A DNA stretch of 22,406 nt from positions 1-22,406 of the forward strand of contig DATBIM010000016.1 in the NCBI GenBank assembly GCA_036556905.1, written 5' to 3'. Below the pieces are notes generated by a model, which saw only the letters and a list, made by a program, of their open reading frames with translations, had not been told where the DNA came from and did no database searches. The translations under genes were made by a program, and so were the position numbers. Shown in pieces: positions 8,409 to 15,853 of the stretch. Every line of letters starts with the position of its first letter. Position 1 is the stretch's first letter. This DNA comes from 40CM-4-69-5 sp036556905. GTDB taxonomy: Bacteria; Methylomirabilota; Methylomirabilia; Rokubacteriales; CSP1-6.

Positions 8409-8437
8409 AGTCTACGGCCCGGGGCCGGGCACGTCAA
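8409..8437 (-). promoter_or_regulatory. Candidate sigma-70 promoter of the TPP enzyme / transporter operon
   Basis: On the minus strand TTGACG (8432-8437) is followed after 17 nt by TAGACT (8409-8414). Both hexamers are close to consensus and spacing is ideal. Initiation near 8402 would leave a leader of about 20 nt before the ATG at 8383. Confidence 0.55.
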
Positions 8438-8474
8438 CCGCACCCGGCGGGCACCGACCGGCTCAGGGCCTGGC

Positions 8475-8978
8475 CTAGGGTTGCTTGCGGAGTGAGAGGG
8501 TGCGGAGGATGTTGTCGGGGCCCGCGCCCGTGCCCTGCAGCGTCTGGCCGTTCAACTTCAGCGAGTAGGTGATCGGCCGCGCGTCCGACCCGTACGTGCC
8601 CGTGAGAGTGACTTCGCCGTAGACGTAGGTCCCCGTTCCCTTGCCGTTGAGCCCGTTGGCGGCGACGTCCATCGTCCAGTGGAGCTGGCCGCCCTCGTCC
8701 CACATCCGCACCGTGGCCGGGAACCGCGTCCGGCGGGTGGCGTTGCCGGGGGGAAACTGGGAGTTGTCCAGGGTCCCGGCCCAGGTGCCGAGCAGCGGGT
8801 GGTGACTCGCGCTCGAGTCGCCCGTCGCGACGCTTGGGGTCACCGGGGCCTTCTTCTGGCACCGGTAGACTTCGGCATTCATCTTGTCGGGATCCGCCGA
8901 GTCGAACGTCACCAGTCCGGCATCGCCACCCAGGCGGAGGATCTTCTTGCGCAGATCCTCCGGCAGCACGACGGTCAC
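8475..8978 (-). CDS. Hypothetical protein with a small beta-rich G-x-W-x-G-T domain
   Basis: This 167-residue frame has no family I recognise. The first 60 residues are charged and helical (LPEDLRKKILRLGGDAGLVTFD, a single Cys in VYRCQKK), with no signal peptide. The rest is rich in short strands: LLGTWAGTLDN, TVRMWDEGGQLHWTMDV, TYVYGEVTLTGTYG, ITYSLKLNGQTLQGTG. That looks like a small beta-barrel or sandwich. The start is uncertain: GTG at 8976-8978 lies 29 nt after the stop of the upstream membrane sulfatase-like gene, with only a weak AGAAGG before it, so the pair may be co-transcribed. The GTWAGT segment echoes GEWVGTWKGT in the secreted protein at 10832-11248. Confidence 0.65.
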   Translation of the reverse strand: MTVVLPEDLRKKILRLGGDAGLVTFDSADPDKMNAEVYRCQKKAPVTPSVATGDSSASHHPLLGTWAGTLDNSQFPPGNATRRTRFPATVRMWDEGGQLHWTMDVAANGLNGKGTGTYVYGEVTLTGTYGSDARPITYSLKLNGQTLQGTGAGPDNILRTLSLRKQP

Positions 8979-9007
8979 GAGGCAAAAAGTGAACGGTGCC
9001 CTTCTGG

Positions 9008-10639
9008 TCAGTAGATCGGTCGGCCCTGGCTCGTGTACTCCTTCGGCGCGGCCGCCGGTTGCCGGGTGAGCCAGGCGGCCGCGTCGCCCGTGTCCTGGAT
9101 GGAGCCTCTGAGGATCGCCAGCACCAGGTCGTGCGCGCTCAGCGTGTTGAACGCCACCTCCAGGTGCCTGGCCCGGCCCCCGTCCGGAGGCCGCACCAGG
9201 AAGGGCACGCGGTGGTCGATCTGCCCGTCATACTGCTTCGACGCCCGCCACCAGTGCGTGGCGCTCACCACGACCCACGTGCGGTCCCCCAGACGCGCCC
9301 GCTCGAGACGGCGTCGCAGCTCGGCGACCGTTCGATCGACCAGCACGAGGTTGTCGAGATAGCCCCCACCCTCCCCGGTGAAAATCCACGGGGTGAGCCG
9401 TCCGGTGGCGCGATCGTAGACGCCCGACCCGGGAACGGGCAGATGGAGCAGCACCAGCCCGAAACGGTCGTCGGTGGCCGTGCGGAGCGCCAGGTCGCGG
9501 AGCTCGGCGGATCTCTGGGCGAGCAGGCGCCGGGCGTTGGCCGGCGGGACCAGGCTGGCCCACTGGTTTTCGAGTGTGTGGGCGAACGTGTCGCCGCGCG
9601 CCTGCTCGGCGGCGACGGACGGCCTCCAGTCCGCGAGCCCGAGCGAGCCGCCGAGGACGCGCGGGTAGGGCAAGCGCCACCCGATCAGCGCCGTGTCGTA
9701 GCCGAGCACGCGGGCGCGCGAGAACACGTTCGGATGCGCGGTCCAGCTCGCCACTTTGCCATCGGCGAACGTGAGCTCGAGGTCGTTCGGGCTCGCCGGG
9801 GTGACGGCGACGACGGGACGGCCCGTGATGAGGGCCGGCATCGAGACGTCGGTCACGCCCGCCGGCGGGCGCGCGGCGTCCGCATAGAGCGACTCGCGAC
9901 GCAGGCGATCGAGCTCCGGCAGCTCGAGACCGGCCGGGCGCGCCTCGAACGTGAGGCGCTGGTCGAGCTCTTCGAGCACGACCCAGACGACGCGCCGAAG
10001 ACTGGGCGCGGTCCCCTTGAGGGGCGCCGGATCGACCCGACGCCACACCGGGCCGGCCGCCACCTCGAGGAACATCCACAGGGCGATCACCAGCGTGGCG
10101 GCCGCCAGTGGTGCTGCGGCCAGCGCCAGGCCGCGAATCACGCGCAGGGCCGGCCCGGGCCACGCCAGGGACGCCGCAAGCGTCAGGCCGACGAGAGCGA
10201 GCAGCGCGGGAGGGCCGATGGCGTCCGCCCAGCGGCCGACTGTCTCGTACGTGATGCGAGTGAAGTTCACAGCGATCAGAAACGTCGCCGCGGCCGCGGC
10301 GGCGGCGGGCCGGCGCCAGGCCGGCCTGCGGAGGCGCCGGATCGCCCGCACGCCCAGGAACGCGACGGCGGCGAGCGCGACGATGTTCAGGACGAGAGCG
10401 ACCAGGGTCGGCGCACTCAGCGGCACCCGGTTGTAGAAGCCCCAGTCCGCGCGAAACAGCGTCTCGCGACATGCCTGGCTGAAGCAGAGCGTCGCGACGG
10501 CAAGGCACGCGATGGCATCGACCGGGCGTTCACGCCGAAACCACCGTTGACGCGCGGGACGAACGGGTGGGGCCGGTGCGTCCGCGCCGCGGAACCACCA
10601 GAGCCGATCGGCCGCAGAGCCCTCGCCCGGGGACTGCAT
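9008..10639 (-). CDS. Membrane-anchored sulfatase-like protein of the alkaline phosphatase superfamily
   Basis: The 543-residue protein starts with about five hydrophobic segments (roughly residues 41-58, 76-99, 112-127, 143-160, 166-194), followed by a large, presumably periplasmic domain. That domain follows the sulfatase pattern: RRVVWVVLEELDQ (metal-site strand, usually D-E/D), MPALITGRPV (the nucleophile loop region), and late strands LVDRTVAELRRRLER and TWVVVSATHWWR, where sulfatases show SDHG. HRVPFLVRPP matches the usual IPFIVRGP. The metal and nucleophile residues are partly replaced, so it may have a variant mechanism or no phosphatase/sulfatase activity. ATG at 10637-10639 lacks a clear ribosome-binding site; TATAGT only 7 nt upstream hints at a leaderless or very short leader. 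Confidence 0.7.
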   Translation of the reverse strand: MQSPGEGSAADRLWWFRGADAPAPPVRPARQRWFRRERPVDAIACLAVATLCFSQACRETLFRADWGFYNRVPLSAPTLVALVLNIVALAAVAFLGVRAIRRLRRPAWRRPAAAAAAATFLIAVNFTRITYETVGRWADAIGPPALLALVGLTLAASLAWPGPALRVIRGLALAAAPLAAATLVIALWMFLEVAAGPVWRRVDPAPLKGTAPSLRRVVWVVLEELDQRLTFEARPAGLELPELDRLRRESLYADAARPPAGVTDVSMPALITGRPVVAVTPASPNDLELTFADGKVASWTAHPNVFSRARVLGYDTALIGWRLPYPRVLGGSLGLADWRPSVAAEQARGDTFAHTLENQWASLVPPANARRLLAQRSAELRDLALRTATDDRFGLVLLHLPVPGSGVYDRATGRLTPWIFTGEGGGYLDNLVLVDRTVAELRRRLERARLGDRTWVVVSATHWWRASKQYDGQIDHRVPFLVRPPDGGRARHLEVAFNTLSAHDLVLAILRGSIQDTGDAAAWLTRQPAAAPKEYTSQGRPIY

Positions 10640-10647
10640 GCCGGGGA

Positions 10648-10800
10648 CTATACAGGAAAGCCGGGGGACTCCGTCACCCGCCTGGCCTGGACGAAGTGGT
10701 TCTGCTCGTGCACCACAATGATGCGGTAGGCGTCGAGGAGGCCGATTGACACTCGCCGGCCCTTGGCAGAGTATCTGCCTCGGACCGGGCCTGTCGCCAC
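10648..10800 (-). pseudogene. Possible C-terminal remnant of a DinB-like protein
   Basis: Just upstream of the sulfatase-like gene a minus-strand frame ends with SIGLLDAYRIIVVHEQNHFV followed by QARRVTESPGFPV and a TAG at 10648. The H-x3-H-x2-QA-x-RV-x3-PGFP pattern resembles the last helix of DinB/YfiT-type four-helix proteins. No body of such a protein can be read before it, and the upstream part shares bases with the start of the plus-strand gene at 10832. The right limit is approximate. It may be chance. Confidence 0.25.
10765..10779. promoter_or_regulatory. Small palindrome in a divergent intergenic region
   Basis: GGCAGA-GTA-TCTGCC is a perfect 6-bp inverted repeat with a 3-nt centre, 53 nt before the ATG at 10832. 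A consensus -35 element TTGACA lies at 10746-10751, but no good -10 stands at 16-18 nt from it. The palindrome could be an operator for the plus-strand gene. Confidence 0.3.
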
Positions 10801-10831
10801 GTCACCCGAATGATCGGGAAAGGAGACGGTC

Positions 10832-11248
10832 ATGCGAAGGACTGGTGCGCTCACCTCGATTCTCCTCATTCTCCTCGCGTTCGGCCCCTCATCACTTCCC
10901 GCCCAAGGGAGCGATGCTCGCCTCATCGGCGAGTGGGTTGGGACGTGGAAGGGAACGCTGTTTCAGGGCACGGGGCTTCCAGCCGCACCACCGCCACGAG
11001 CGGTCACGAACACCGGGGACTATTACCTGACGATCACCAGGGTCGAGGGTAGACAGGTGTACGGGCGGGTCCAGTACCCGGGCCTGACTCCTTCCGAGAT
11101 CCAGTTCGTGGGAACGCTCGACCAGAATGTGCTTTCGTTCGGCAACGATCGATACCGGACGGAGCTAACCATCGACGGGGAGCGCATGAACGGGACGCGG
11201 CTCGGCGGTACTACGCCCTGGCAGATAGCGCTTCAGAAAAAGAAGTAG
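10832..11248 (+). CDS. Secreted hypothetical protein, beta-rich
   Basis: The 138-residue protein has a clear Sec signal peptide (MRRTGALTSILLILLAFGPS, then SLPAQG, cleavage likely near residue 25). The mature part reads as alternating strands: LIGEWVGTWKGTLFQG, TGDYYLTITRVEGRQVYGRV, EIQFVGTLDQNVLSFG, YRTELTIDGERMNGTRLGG and a basic end LQKKK. This suggests a small lipocalin-like or sandwich fold exported to the periplasm. I recognise no named family. ATG at 10832 has AGGAG about 8 nt upstream. It stands alone between the divergent sulfatase-like gene and the TonB-dependent receptor. Its opening GEWVGTWKGT resembles GTWAGT in the protein at 8475-8978. Confidence 0.8.
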   Translation: MRRTGALTSILLILLAFGPSSLPAQGSDARLIGEWVGTWKGTLFQGTGLPAAPPPRAVTNTGDYYLTITRVEGRQVYGRVQYPGLTPSEIQFVGTLDQNVLSFGNDRYRTELTIDGERMNGTRLGGTTPWQIALQKKK

Positions 11249-11320
11249 TGGTGCCGGGGCGCCCGGCCCACGTCCGCTCCTCGGTGAGCCCTGACGTACT
11301 TTACCCGCCACGACCCACGT

Positions 11321-11349
11321 GGTATGAACTCTCACCATTTTTTCATACC
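11321..11349. promoter_or_regulatory. 8-bp dyad upstream of the TonB-dependent receptor
   Basis: GGTATGAA at 11321-11328 and TTCATACC at 11342-11349 form a perfect inverted repeat around a 13-nt centre that ends in a T-run (11338-11343). The dyad lies about 60 nt before the earliest in-frame start of the receptor gene and contains the only nearby ATG (11324). It could be an operator for a dimeric repressor or an mRNA hairpin affecting translation. Confidence 0.4.
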
Positions 11350-11405
11350 CGGACCACCACCCGAGGACGGCCGGCGTCCCGTTTCGGCGGCTCCCGCCGC
11401 TCGCG

Positions 11406-13400
11406 GTGGCGGCGTTCTTGTGGTGGGCCAGTCCTCTGCCCGCCCAGGACGCCGAGCAGCCCCCGCCGGTCGCGCCGGAGCTCACCCCGATCACTGTCAC
11501 GGCGCCGCCCCCGATCTCCGCTTCGTCCGAGGTTCTGATCCCGTCGGAGGACTTCGAGGTCCGGCCCCAGGGCCGCCCGGCTGACCTGGCCCGGCTAGTT
11601 CCCGGCGTGGTGATCGGACAACATGCGGGAGGCGGCAAGGCCGAGCAGTACTTCATCCGCGGGTTTGACGCCGACCACGGGACCGACATCGCGTTGTTCG
11701 TGGACGGCATGCCCGTCAACCTCCGCAGCCACGCCCACGGCCAGGGCTACGCGGACCTGCATTTCCTGATTCCGGAGACAGTGCAGCGCGTGGAGGCCTT
11801 CAAGGGCCCGTATCACGTGGAGTTCGGCGACTTTGCCACGGGCGGGGCCATCAACTTCATCACGCGCGATGTCGTTCCCCAGGACTTCGCGGAGGCGGGT
11901 GTCGGCGCGTTCGCCACCCAGCGTTACCTCACGCTGCTCTCGCCGACCAGGGATTCGCTCAAGTCCCTCGTGGCCGTGGAAGGCTACTTCACCGATGGGC
12001 CCTTCGATCATCCCCAGAATCTCCAGCGCTTCAATGGATTTGCCCGGGCCAAGGCGATCCTCGGCGAGCACTCGGACCTCACCATGGCCACGTCGTACAA
12101 TCGCTCCTCGTGGGACGCCTCCGGGCAGATTCCGGCCCGCGCGGTGCGGGCCGGTCTCATCGACCGCTTCGGCTCCATCGACCCCAGCGAGGGCGGCGAC
12201 ACCCAGCGAGCGACCCTCACCGCCCAATTCCGGTGGCGTCCGACCGACGCCGACCTCGTGACGATCCAGGGCTGGGGACAGTATTACGCTCTCGACCTCT
12301 TCTCGAACTTCACATTCTTTCTGACGGACCCCGTAAACGGCGACGGCATCGAGCAGGTCGACCAGCGTTGGCTCGCTGGGCTCGACGCCCGCTACGAGCG
12401 GCGCCTGGCTCCGTTCGACCTGGCGACGACGGTCACCGCCGGTTTTCAGTACCGGATCGATGCTCCCCGGGTGATCCTGGCCACCCAGACGGATCGCCAG
12501 CGCCGCGAGCGAACCCAGGACGTCGACGTGCGCGAGCAGTCGTACTCCCCATTCGTGAAGATGGACATCGTCCCTCTGGCGTGGCTACGTCTGGTTGGCG
12601 GGGCCCGCGGCGACATCTTCCACTACGAGGTCCACGACAACCTCGGCGGCGATCTCCACGGAAGCGTCACGCGGTCGCAGCCCAGCGTCAAGGCCAACGC
12701 GATCCTCGGCCCCTGGTTCAGCACGGAGTTCTTCGCGAACTTCGGCACCGGCTTCCACAGCAACGACGCCCGCGCTGTGGTCATGGATCCCTCTCAGCCG
12801 GCCCTCGCCAAGGCCACTGGCTGGGAGCTCGGCGCGCGGACCCAGCTTGGCCGGATCGCGGAGCTGTCCCTCACCTACTGGGTGCTCGACCTCGAGAGCG
12901 AGCTTGTCTTCGTGGGCGACGAGGGAACGACCGAAGCCCGGGGACCGAGCCACCGCCAGGGGTGGGAGTTGGCCGCCCGCCTGCGCCTGCTCGACTGGCT
13001 CACCTTCGCGGGCGACGTCACGTTCACCGACAGCCACTTCGACAACGGCGACGCGATACCCCTGGCCCCCCATGTGACCGGTCGGGCCGATCTCACCGCG
13101 CGGCTGCCCTGGGGCCTCGGGGCCACGCTGGAAGTGCGCTATCTCGGCGATCGGGACGCGACCGAGGATCGCAGTCAGACAGCCCGCGGCTATACCATCG
13201 TCGATTTCACCGCGCGCTATCGCTACAAGGCCATCGAGGCGTTCGTCAGCATCGAAAATCTTCTGAACGCCGAGTACCGCGAAGCCCAGTTCTTTTTCGC
13301 GTCGCGGCTACCCGGCGAACCGGCGGCCGGCGTTGAGGACTTCCACTTCACGCCAGGGCGCCCCCGCGGCATCTTCGGCGGACTCGCCGTGCGATTCTGA
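11406..13400 (+). CDS. TonB-dependent outer-membrane receptor
   Basis: The 664-residue frame has a TonB-box-like TPITVTA (about 28-34), a plug domain at about 45-155 (AEQYFIRGFDADHGTDIALF, ALFVDGMPVNLRSHAHGQGY, VEAFKGPYHVEFGDFATGGA) and a beta-barrel ending with SIENLLNAEYREA and a terminal Phe. It should import a chelate or other scarce solute across the outer membrane using TonB-ExbBD energy; the ligand is not readable. The GTG at 11406 yields a signal peptide lacking a basic start. In the same frame the upstream codons read VPFRRLPPLAVAAFLWWASP, a much better signal peptide, but no ATG/GTG/TTG exists between the stop at 11325-11327 and 11406. ATG at 11324 would enter this frame if one T of the six-T run were absent. 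The true start may therefore be 11324 or the assembly may hold an error. Confidence 0.88.
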   Translation: MAAFLWWASPLPAQDAEQPPPVAPELTPITVTAPPPISASSEVLIPSEDFEVRPQGRPADLARLVPGVVIGQHAGGGKAEQYFIRGFDADHGTDIALFVDGMPVNLRSHAHGQGYADLHFLIPETVQRVEAFKGPYHVEFGDFATGGAINFITRDVVPQDFAEAGVGAFATQRYLTLLSPTRDSLKSLVAVEGYFTDGPFDHPQNLQRFNGFARAKAILGEHSDLTMATSYNRSSWDASGQIPARAVRAGLIDRFGSIDPSEGGDTQRATLTAQFRWRPTDADLVTIQGWGQYYALDLFSNFTFFLTDPVNGDGIEQVDQRWLAGLDARYERRLAPFDLATTVTAGFQYRIDAPRVILATQTDRQRRERTQDVDVREQSYSPFVKMDIVPLAWLRLVGGARGDIFHYEVHDNLGGDLHGSVTRSQPSVKANAILGPWFSTEFFANFGTGFHSNDARAVVMDPSQPALAKATGWELGARTQLGRIAELSLTYWVLDLESELVFVGDEGTTEARGPSHRQGWELAARLRLLDWLTFAGDVTFTDSHFDNGDAIPLAPHVTGRADLTARLPWGLGATLEVRYLGDRDATEDRSQTARGYTIVDFTARYRYKAIEAFVSIENLLNAEYREAQFFFASRLPGEPAAGVEDFHFTPGRPRGIFGGLAVRF

Positions 13401-13409
13401 CTCGGGCGA

Positions 13410-14012
13410 CTACGGGACGATGATGATGTCCCCGGGCTGGAGATAGAGAATCTCCTCGTCGCGCCCCTGGACCACCCTGTTGTAGTTGAAGCGAACCCGA
13501 GCCTGCGCCCGCGTGTCGACATCCCGACGGAAGATGATGATCTGGGCCGGGGCCGCGAACTGGTTGAACCCTCCGGCCATGGCGATCACGTCCAGGATCG
13601 TGGTGGGGCTCTTGAGCTCGTAACGGTCTTGCCTGACCACCTCCCCGAGCACCGAAACCTTGAAGCTCCGGACGTCGTTGACGATCACGGAGACCGACGG
13701 CGAGGGCACATAGTCGGTCAGCTTCTGGGCCAGTGAATCCTGTAGTTCCATGGGGCTCAGCCCGGCTGCCTTGACGTCGTTGACCAACGGTAGCGAGATC
13801 ATGCCATCCGGCCTGACGGTCACGACCCGACTGATGGCCTTGTTGTTCCACACGCTGATCTCCAGCATGTCCTCGGGGCCGATCCGGTACTCGTGGTCGG
13901 CGTCCGGCCTGGCCCTCGCCTTTCGCTCCGCACCGTCGGCCGGTGACGAGAACGCACCCGGCGTGCCAAGGAACAAGAGTAGAACGGCCGCGAAGATCAC
14001 CCGATCCATCAT
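13410..14012 (-). CDS. Polysaccharide biosynthesis/export protein (Wza-like, Poly_export + SLBB)
   Basis: The 200-residue protein has a signal peptide (MMDRVIFAAVLLLFLGTPGA) without a lipobox Cys, then a Poly_export domain at about 38-113 (YRIGPEDMLEISVWNNKAIS, VRPDGMISLPLVNDVKAAGL, DYVPSPSVSVIVNDVRS) and one SLBB domain at about 117-165 (KVSVLGEVVRQDRYELKSP, TILDVIAMAGGFNQFA). It ends in a PGDIIIVP strand as in other short exporters. Such proteins form or line the periplasmic and outer-membrane channel for capsule or exopolysaccharide. The ATG-ATG start at 14007-14012 follows CAGGA; the open frame upstream lacks family features. No Wzc kinase, glycosyltransferase or polymerase gene is nearby, so it is an orphan here. 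It converges with the TonB receptor gene, 9 nt apart. Confidence 0.9.
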   Translation of the reverse strand: MMDRVIFAAVLLLFLGTPGAFSSPADGAERKARARPDADHEYRIGPEDMLEISVWNNKAISRVVTVRPDGMISLPLVNDVKAAGLSPMELQDSLAQKLTDYVPSPSVSVIVNDVRSFKVSVLGEVVRQDRYELKSPTTILDVIAMAGGFNQFAAPAQIIIFRRDVDTRAQARVRFNYNRVVQGRDEEILYLQPGDIIIVP

Positions 14013-14180
14013 CGTGTTTCCTGTCCGGCAATCATAGCTTCCTTCGGATCGGCGAGCAGAGAAGGTTTTCGTCGTTGCCGGCGTTGCCCCGCTCCCGCAG
14101 CGATGGCACCGCTTGTGTCGATTTTGACAGATTACGGCCTGCTGTAGCACCTATCGGCGATTCCCTGGTTCCAGGTCGGC

Positions 14181-15188
14181 TTACGGTCGCGCCCGGCGCC
14201 GGGCTCGCGCAGTCCAGATGCGACCGTCCAGCCAGTAGTGGCCGAGCAGGCCGGCGTTCAACAAGGGCTCGAGCACGCCGAGCCCGGAGACCGTGCACAT
14301 CGCCCAGGACGTGAGCCCGATCGCCGGCCATAGCGCGAACCGCGCGAGCCGCCGGACTTCCCGGGGCCCCCCCTGAGCGCGGGAGGCGTCGGCCCGTCGG
14401 GCCAGGGCATAGGTGAAGTAGAGGTACTGCACCTCGTGGTGGATGGCGAGAACGAGAACGAACGACGAGGTCCAGGCGCCGAGCACGTACGCGCTCCCGA
14501 AGCCCAGCGCGTTGGCCAGGACGAGCCATCGCTCGCAGGGATGGACGACAGCGCCCCCGTGTCCAAGGGAGCTCTGCGGTCCGCCGCCGGGGACCCCGGT
14601 TCTCCCGATCGTACAGAGCAAGTAGGCCACCACGCTGGCGGCCGCCCCGCTCGCGAGCCCCCCCAGGACCTCGGGGCCAAGCGACAGAGCATGGAAGGCT
14701 TCGCCCTCATGCGTCGTCGCCGTGCTCGTATAGTAGGCGACCGCTGCCATCATGGGCAGATAGAACGATGTCGGGAGCAGCCAGCGGTGCAGAGACGACA
14801 CCGGCCCCCGGGCGCGCCGCTGGTAGTGCCGGGCGATGCCCAGGCTTTGGCGGCCGCGGTGCCAGGCGCCGACGTAGAGAATCGCCGTCGTCACGAGGAG
14901 CGCTCGGTCGTTCACCAGCAGAACGTAGGTGGCGACCAGGATGGCGACAGGTATCGCGAGGACGTCAACCGGCATCCGGCGCCACAGTCGACGTCGGATG
15001 ATGGCATCGTATGTGGCGCCGAGGTGGAGTTCGCCCAGCAGCACGTCAGCCGCGCTGAGCTCGCGATCACCGCGCCAGAGGAGCACCAGCGCTATCACGA
15101 TCAGGAGCGCGCCCCCTCCGGCCGAGGCAACCCAGAAGTCCGCACGCTCGGAGAGAAGCCACGGACCGGACGGTGTTTCCTCGACCAC
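14181..15188 (-). CDS. Multi-spanning membrane protein with conserved-looking histidine clusters
   Basis: With GTG at 15186-15188, preceded by GGGAGG, the protein is 335 residues; the frame is open for 78 more codons but these look non-membrane and cover the repeat at 15223-15257. About eight hydrophobic segments are seen. Histidines cluster near membrane edges: ELHLGATYDAI, AWHRGRQSLGIARHYQRR, LAIHHEVQYLYFTYA and LLGHYWLDGRIWT. This spacing recalls membrane di-iron or Brp/Blh-type carotenoid-cleaving proteins, but I cannot assign the family and the similarity is only in pattern. The last residues are Arg-rich (ARARRRARP). It lies 168 nt upstream of the Wza-like gene on the same strand, possibly as a separate unit. 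Start uncertain. Confidence 0.65.
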   Translation of the reverse strand: MVEETPSGPWLLSERADFWVASAGGGALLIVIALVLLWRGDRELSAADVLLGELHLGATYDAIIRRRLWRRMPVDVLAIPVAILVATYVLLVNDRALLVTTAILYVGAWHRGRQSLGIARHYQRRARGPVSSLHRWLLPTSFYLPMMAAVAYYTSTATTHEGEAFHALSLGPEVLGGLASGAAASVVAYLLCTIGRTGVPGGGPQSSLGHGGAVVHPCERWLVLANALGFGSAYVLGAWTSSFVLVLAIHHEVQYLYFTYALARRADASRAQGGPREVRRLARFALWPAIGLTSWAMCTVSGLGVLEPLLNAGLLGHYWLDGRIWTARARRRARP

Positions 15189-15222
15189 GAGGGCTTCCCT
15201 CCCGGGCCACGGGACTGTACGC

Positions 15223-15257
15223 TCGAACCCGCGATCTCGGTCCGCCACGCGCTCTGT
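15223..15257 (+). repeat. Direct repeat copy A beside the toxin-antitoxin pair (tRNA T-arm-like)
   Basis: This 35-bp segment matches 16194-16228 at 30 of 35 positions without gaps; the shared blocks are TCGAACCCGCG, CGGT and CGCCACGCGC. TCGAACCCGCG is the complement of a typical tRNA T-arm (CGCGGGTTCGA). Together the two copies bracket the toxin-antitoxin genes. Confidence 0.55.
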
Positions 15258-15427
15258 GTGGGGATCAGAACCTCGGCAATCCAGACTGCCCGCAGATCGC
15301 TGACGGGCCGCAGTCTCGTGCACCCTCGCGGGTTCGGCGGCCACCGGAACGATGGTACGGACTGCGCAAGGCCAGCCGGAAGAGGGCGTGACGACCACGT
15401 CGCGAACAGGCGGCGCGGCCACCGGCG

Positions 15428-15853
15428 CTAGGGAGCGACCGCGAGGCCAAGCGCGTCCGCGTTGACGCGCACGCGCTGATCGATGGAGAGCACGACGAGC
15501 GCGCCAATCTCCGTGGCGTGAAGGAGCGCGGTCGCCAGGTGGATCGCATCCAGCGTTCGGACCGGCTCGCGTGGGAACGTCTGTGTCACTCGCCCGAGGA
15601 TCCGGTCTGATACCGAATACACGTGCCAGTGCTGGCTCGTGGCAAAGTAACTGGCCCAGGCACGTTCGCCGTCTCCAGAGTCGAGGGCGGCCGTCGCCAC
15701 GAGCCTCTGCAACGACCGGCCCACTTCCGCCGTGGTCAGCTCCGAGGTCACGACGGCTGTCGCCGAGGTCAGCGTCGCCTCGAGGCGATCGGAGTCAGAT
15801 GCGCCCAGGAGCCATCGCAATACGGCGCTCGATTCCGCATAGAGGACGCTCAC
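15428..15853 (-). CDS. vapC: PIN-domain toxin, VapC-like ribonuclease
   Basis: The 141-residue PIN-domain protein starts SVLYAESSAVLRWLLG, with E7 where many VapCs have Asp. It continues with E38/E43 in TSELTTAEVGRSL, D102 in RTLDAIHLATAL and D125 in LSIDQRV. These four acidic positions form the metal site of PIN ribonucleases, which as VapC toxins cleave tRNA or rRNA. The start is GTG at 15851-15853, overlapping the antitoxin stop in the arrangement GTGA, so expression is coupled to the antitoxin. No antitoxin-like gene lies downstream. Length and order (antitoxin first) are typical. The target RNA is unknown. Confidence 0.88.
   Translation of the reverse strand: MSVLYAESSAVLRWLLGASDSDRLEATLTSATAVVTSELTTAEVGRSLQRLVATAALDSGDGERAWASYFATSQHWHVYSVSDRILGRVTQTFPREPVRTLDAIHLATALLHATEIGALVVLSIDQRVRVNADALGLAVAP

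Noticed and set aside
7133..8572. A 479-codon plus-strand frame opposite the TPP enzyme
   Set aside because: Low-complexity antisense product; no start signal or family motif.
8996..10729. A 577-codon plus-strand frame opposite the sulfatase-like gene
   Set aside because: Composition typical of GC-rich antisense; the minus strand shows membrane segments and a sulfatase pattern.
10746..10777. A sigma-70 promoter TTGACA...TATCTG before the gene at 10832
   Set aside because: The spacing is 20 nt, too long for a normal promoter; only the -35-like box is good.
12110..13336. A 408-codon plus-strand frame within the TonB receptor gene
   Set aside because: Arg/Pro-rich out-of-frame shadow of the receptor barrel.
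14013..14180. A riboswitch before the Wza-like gene
   Set aside because: The leader has some GC-rich pairing potential but did not match the conserved cores of the c-di-GMP riboswitch I compared by eye.
14436..15431. A 331-codon plus-strand frame opposite the His-rich membrane protein
   Set aside because: Charged, repetitive composition with no recognisable domain; the minus strand gives regular hydrophobic segments.
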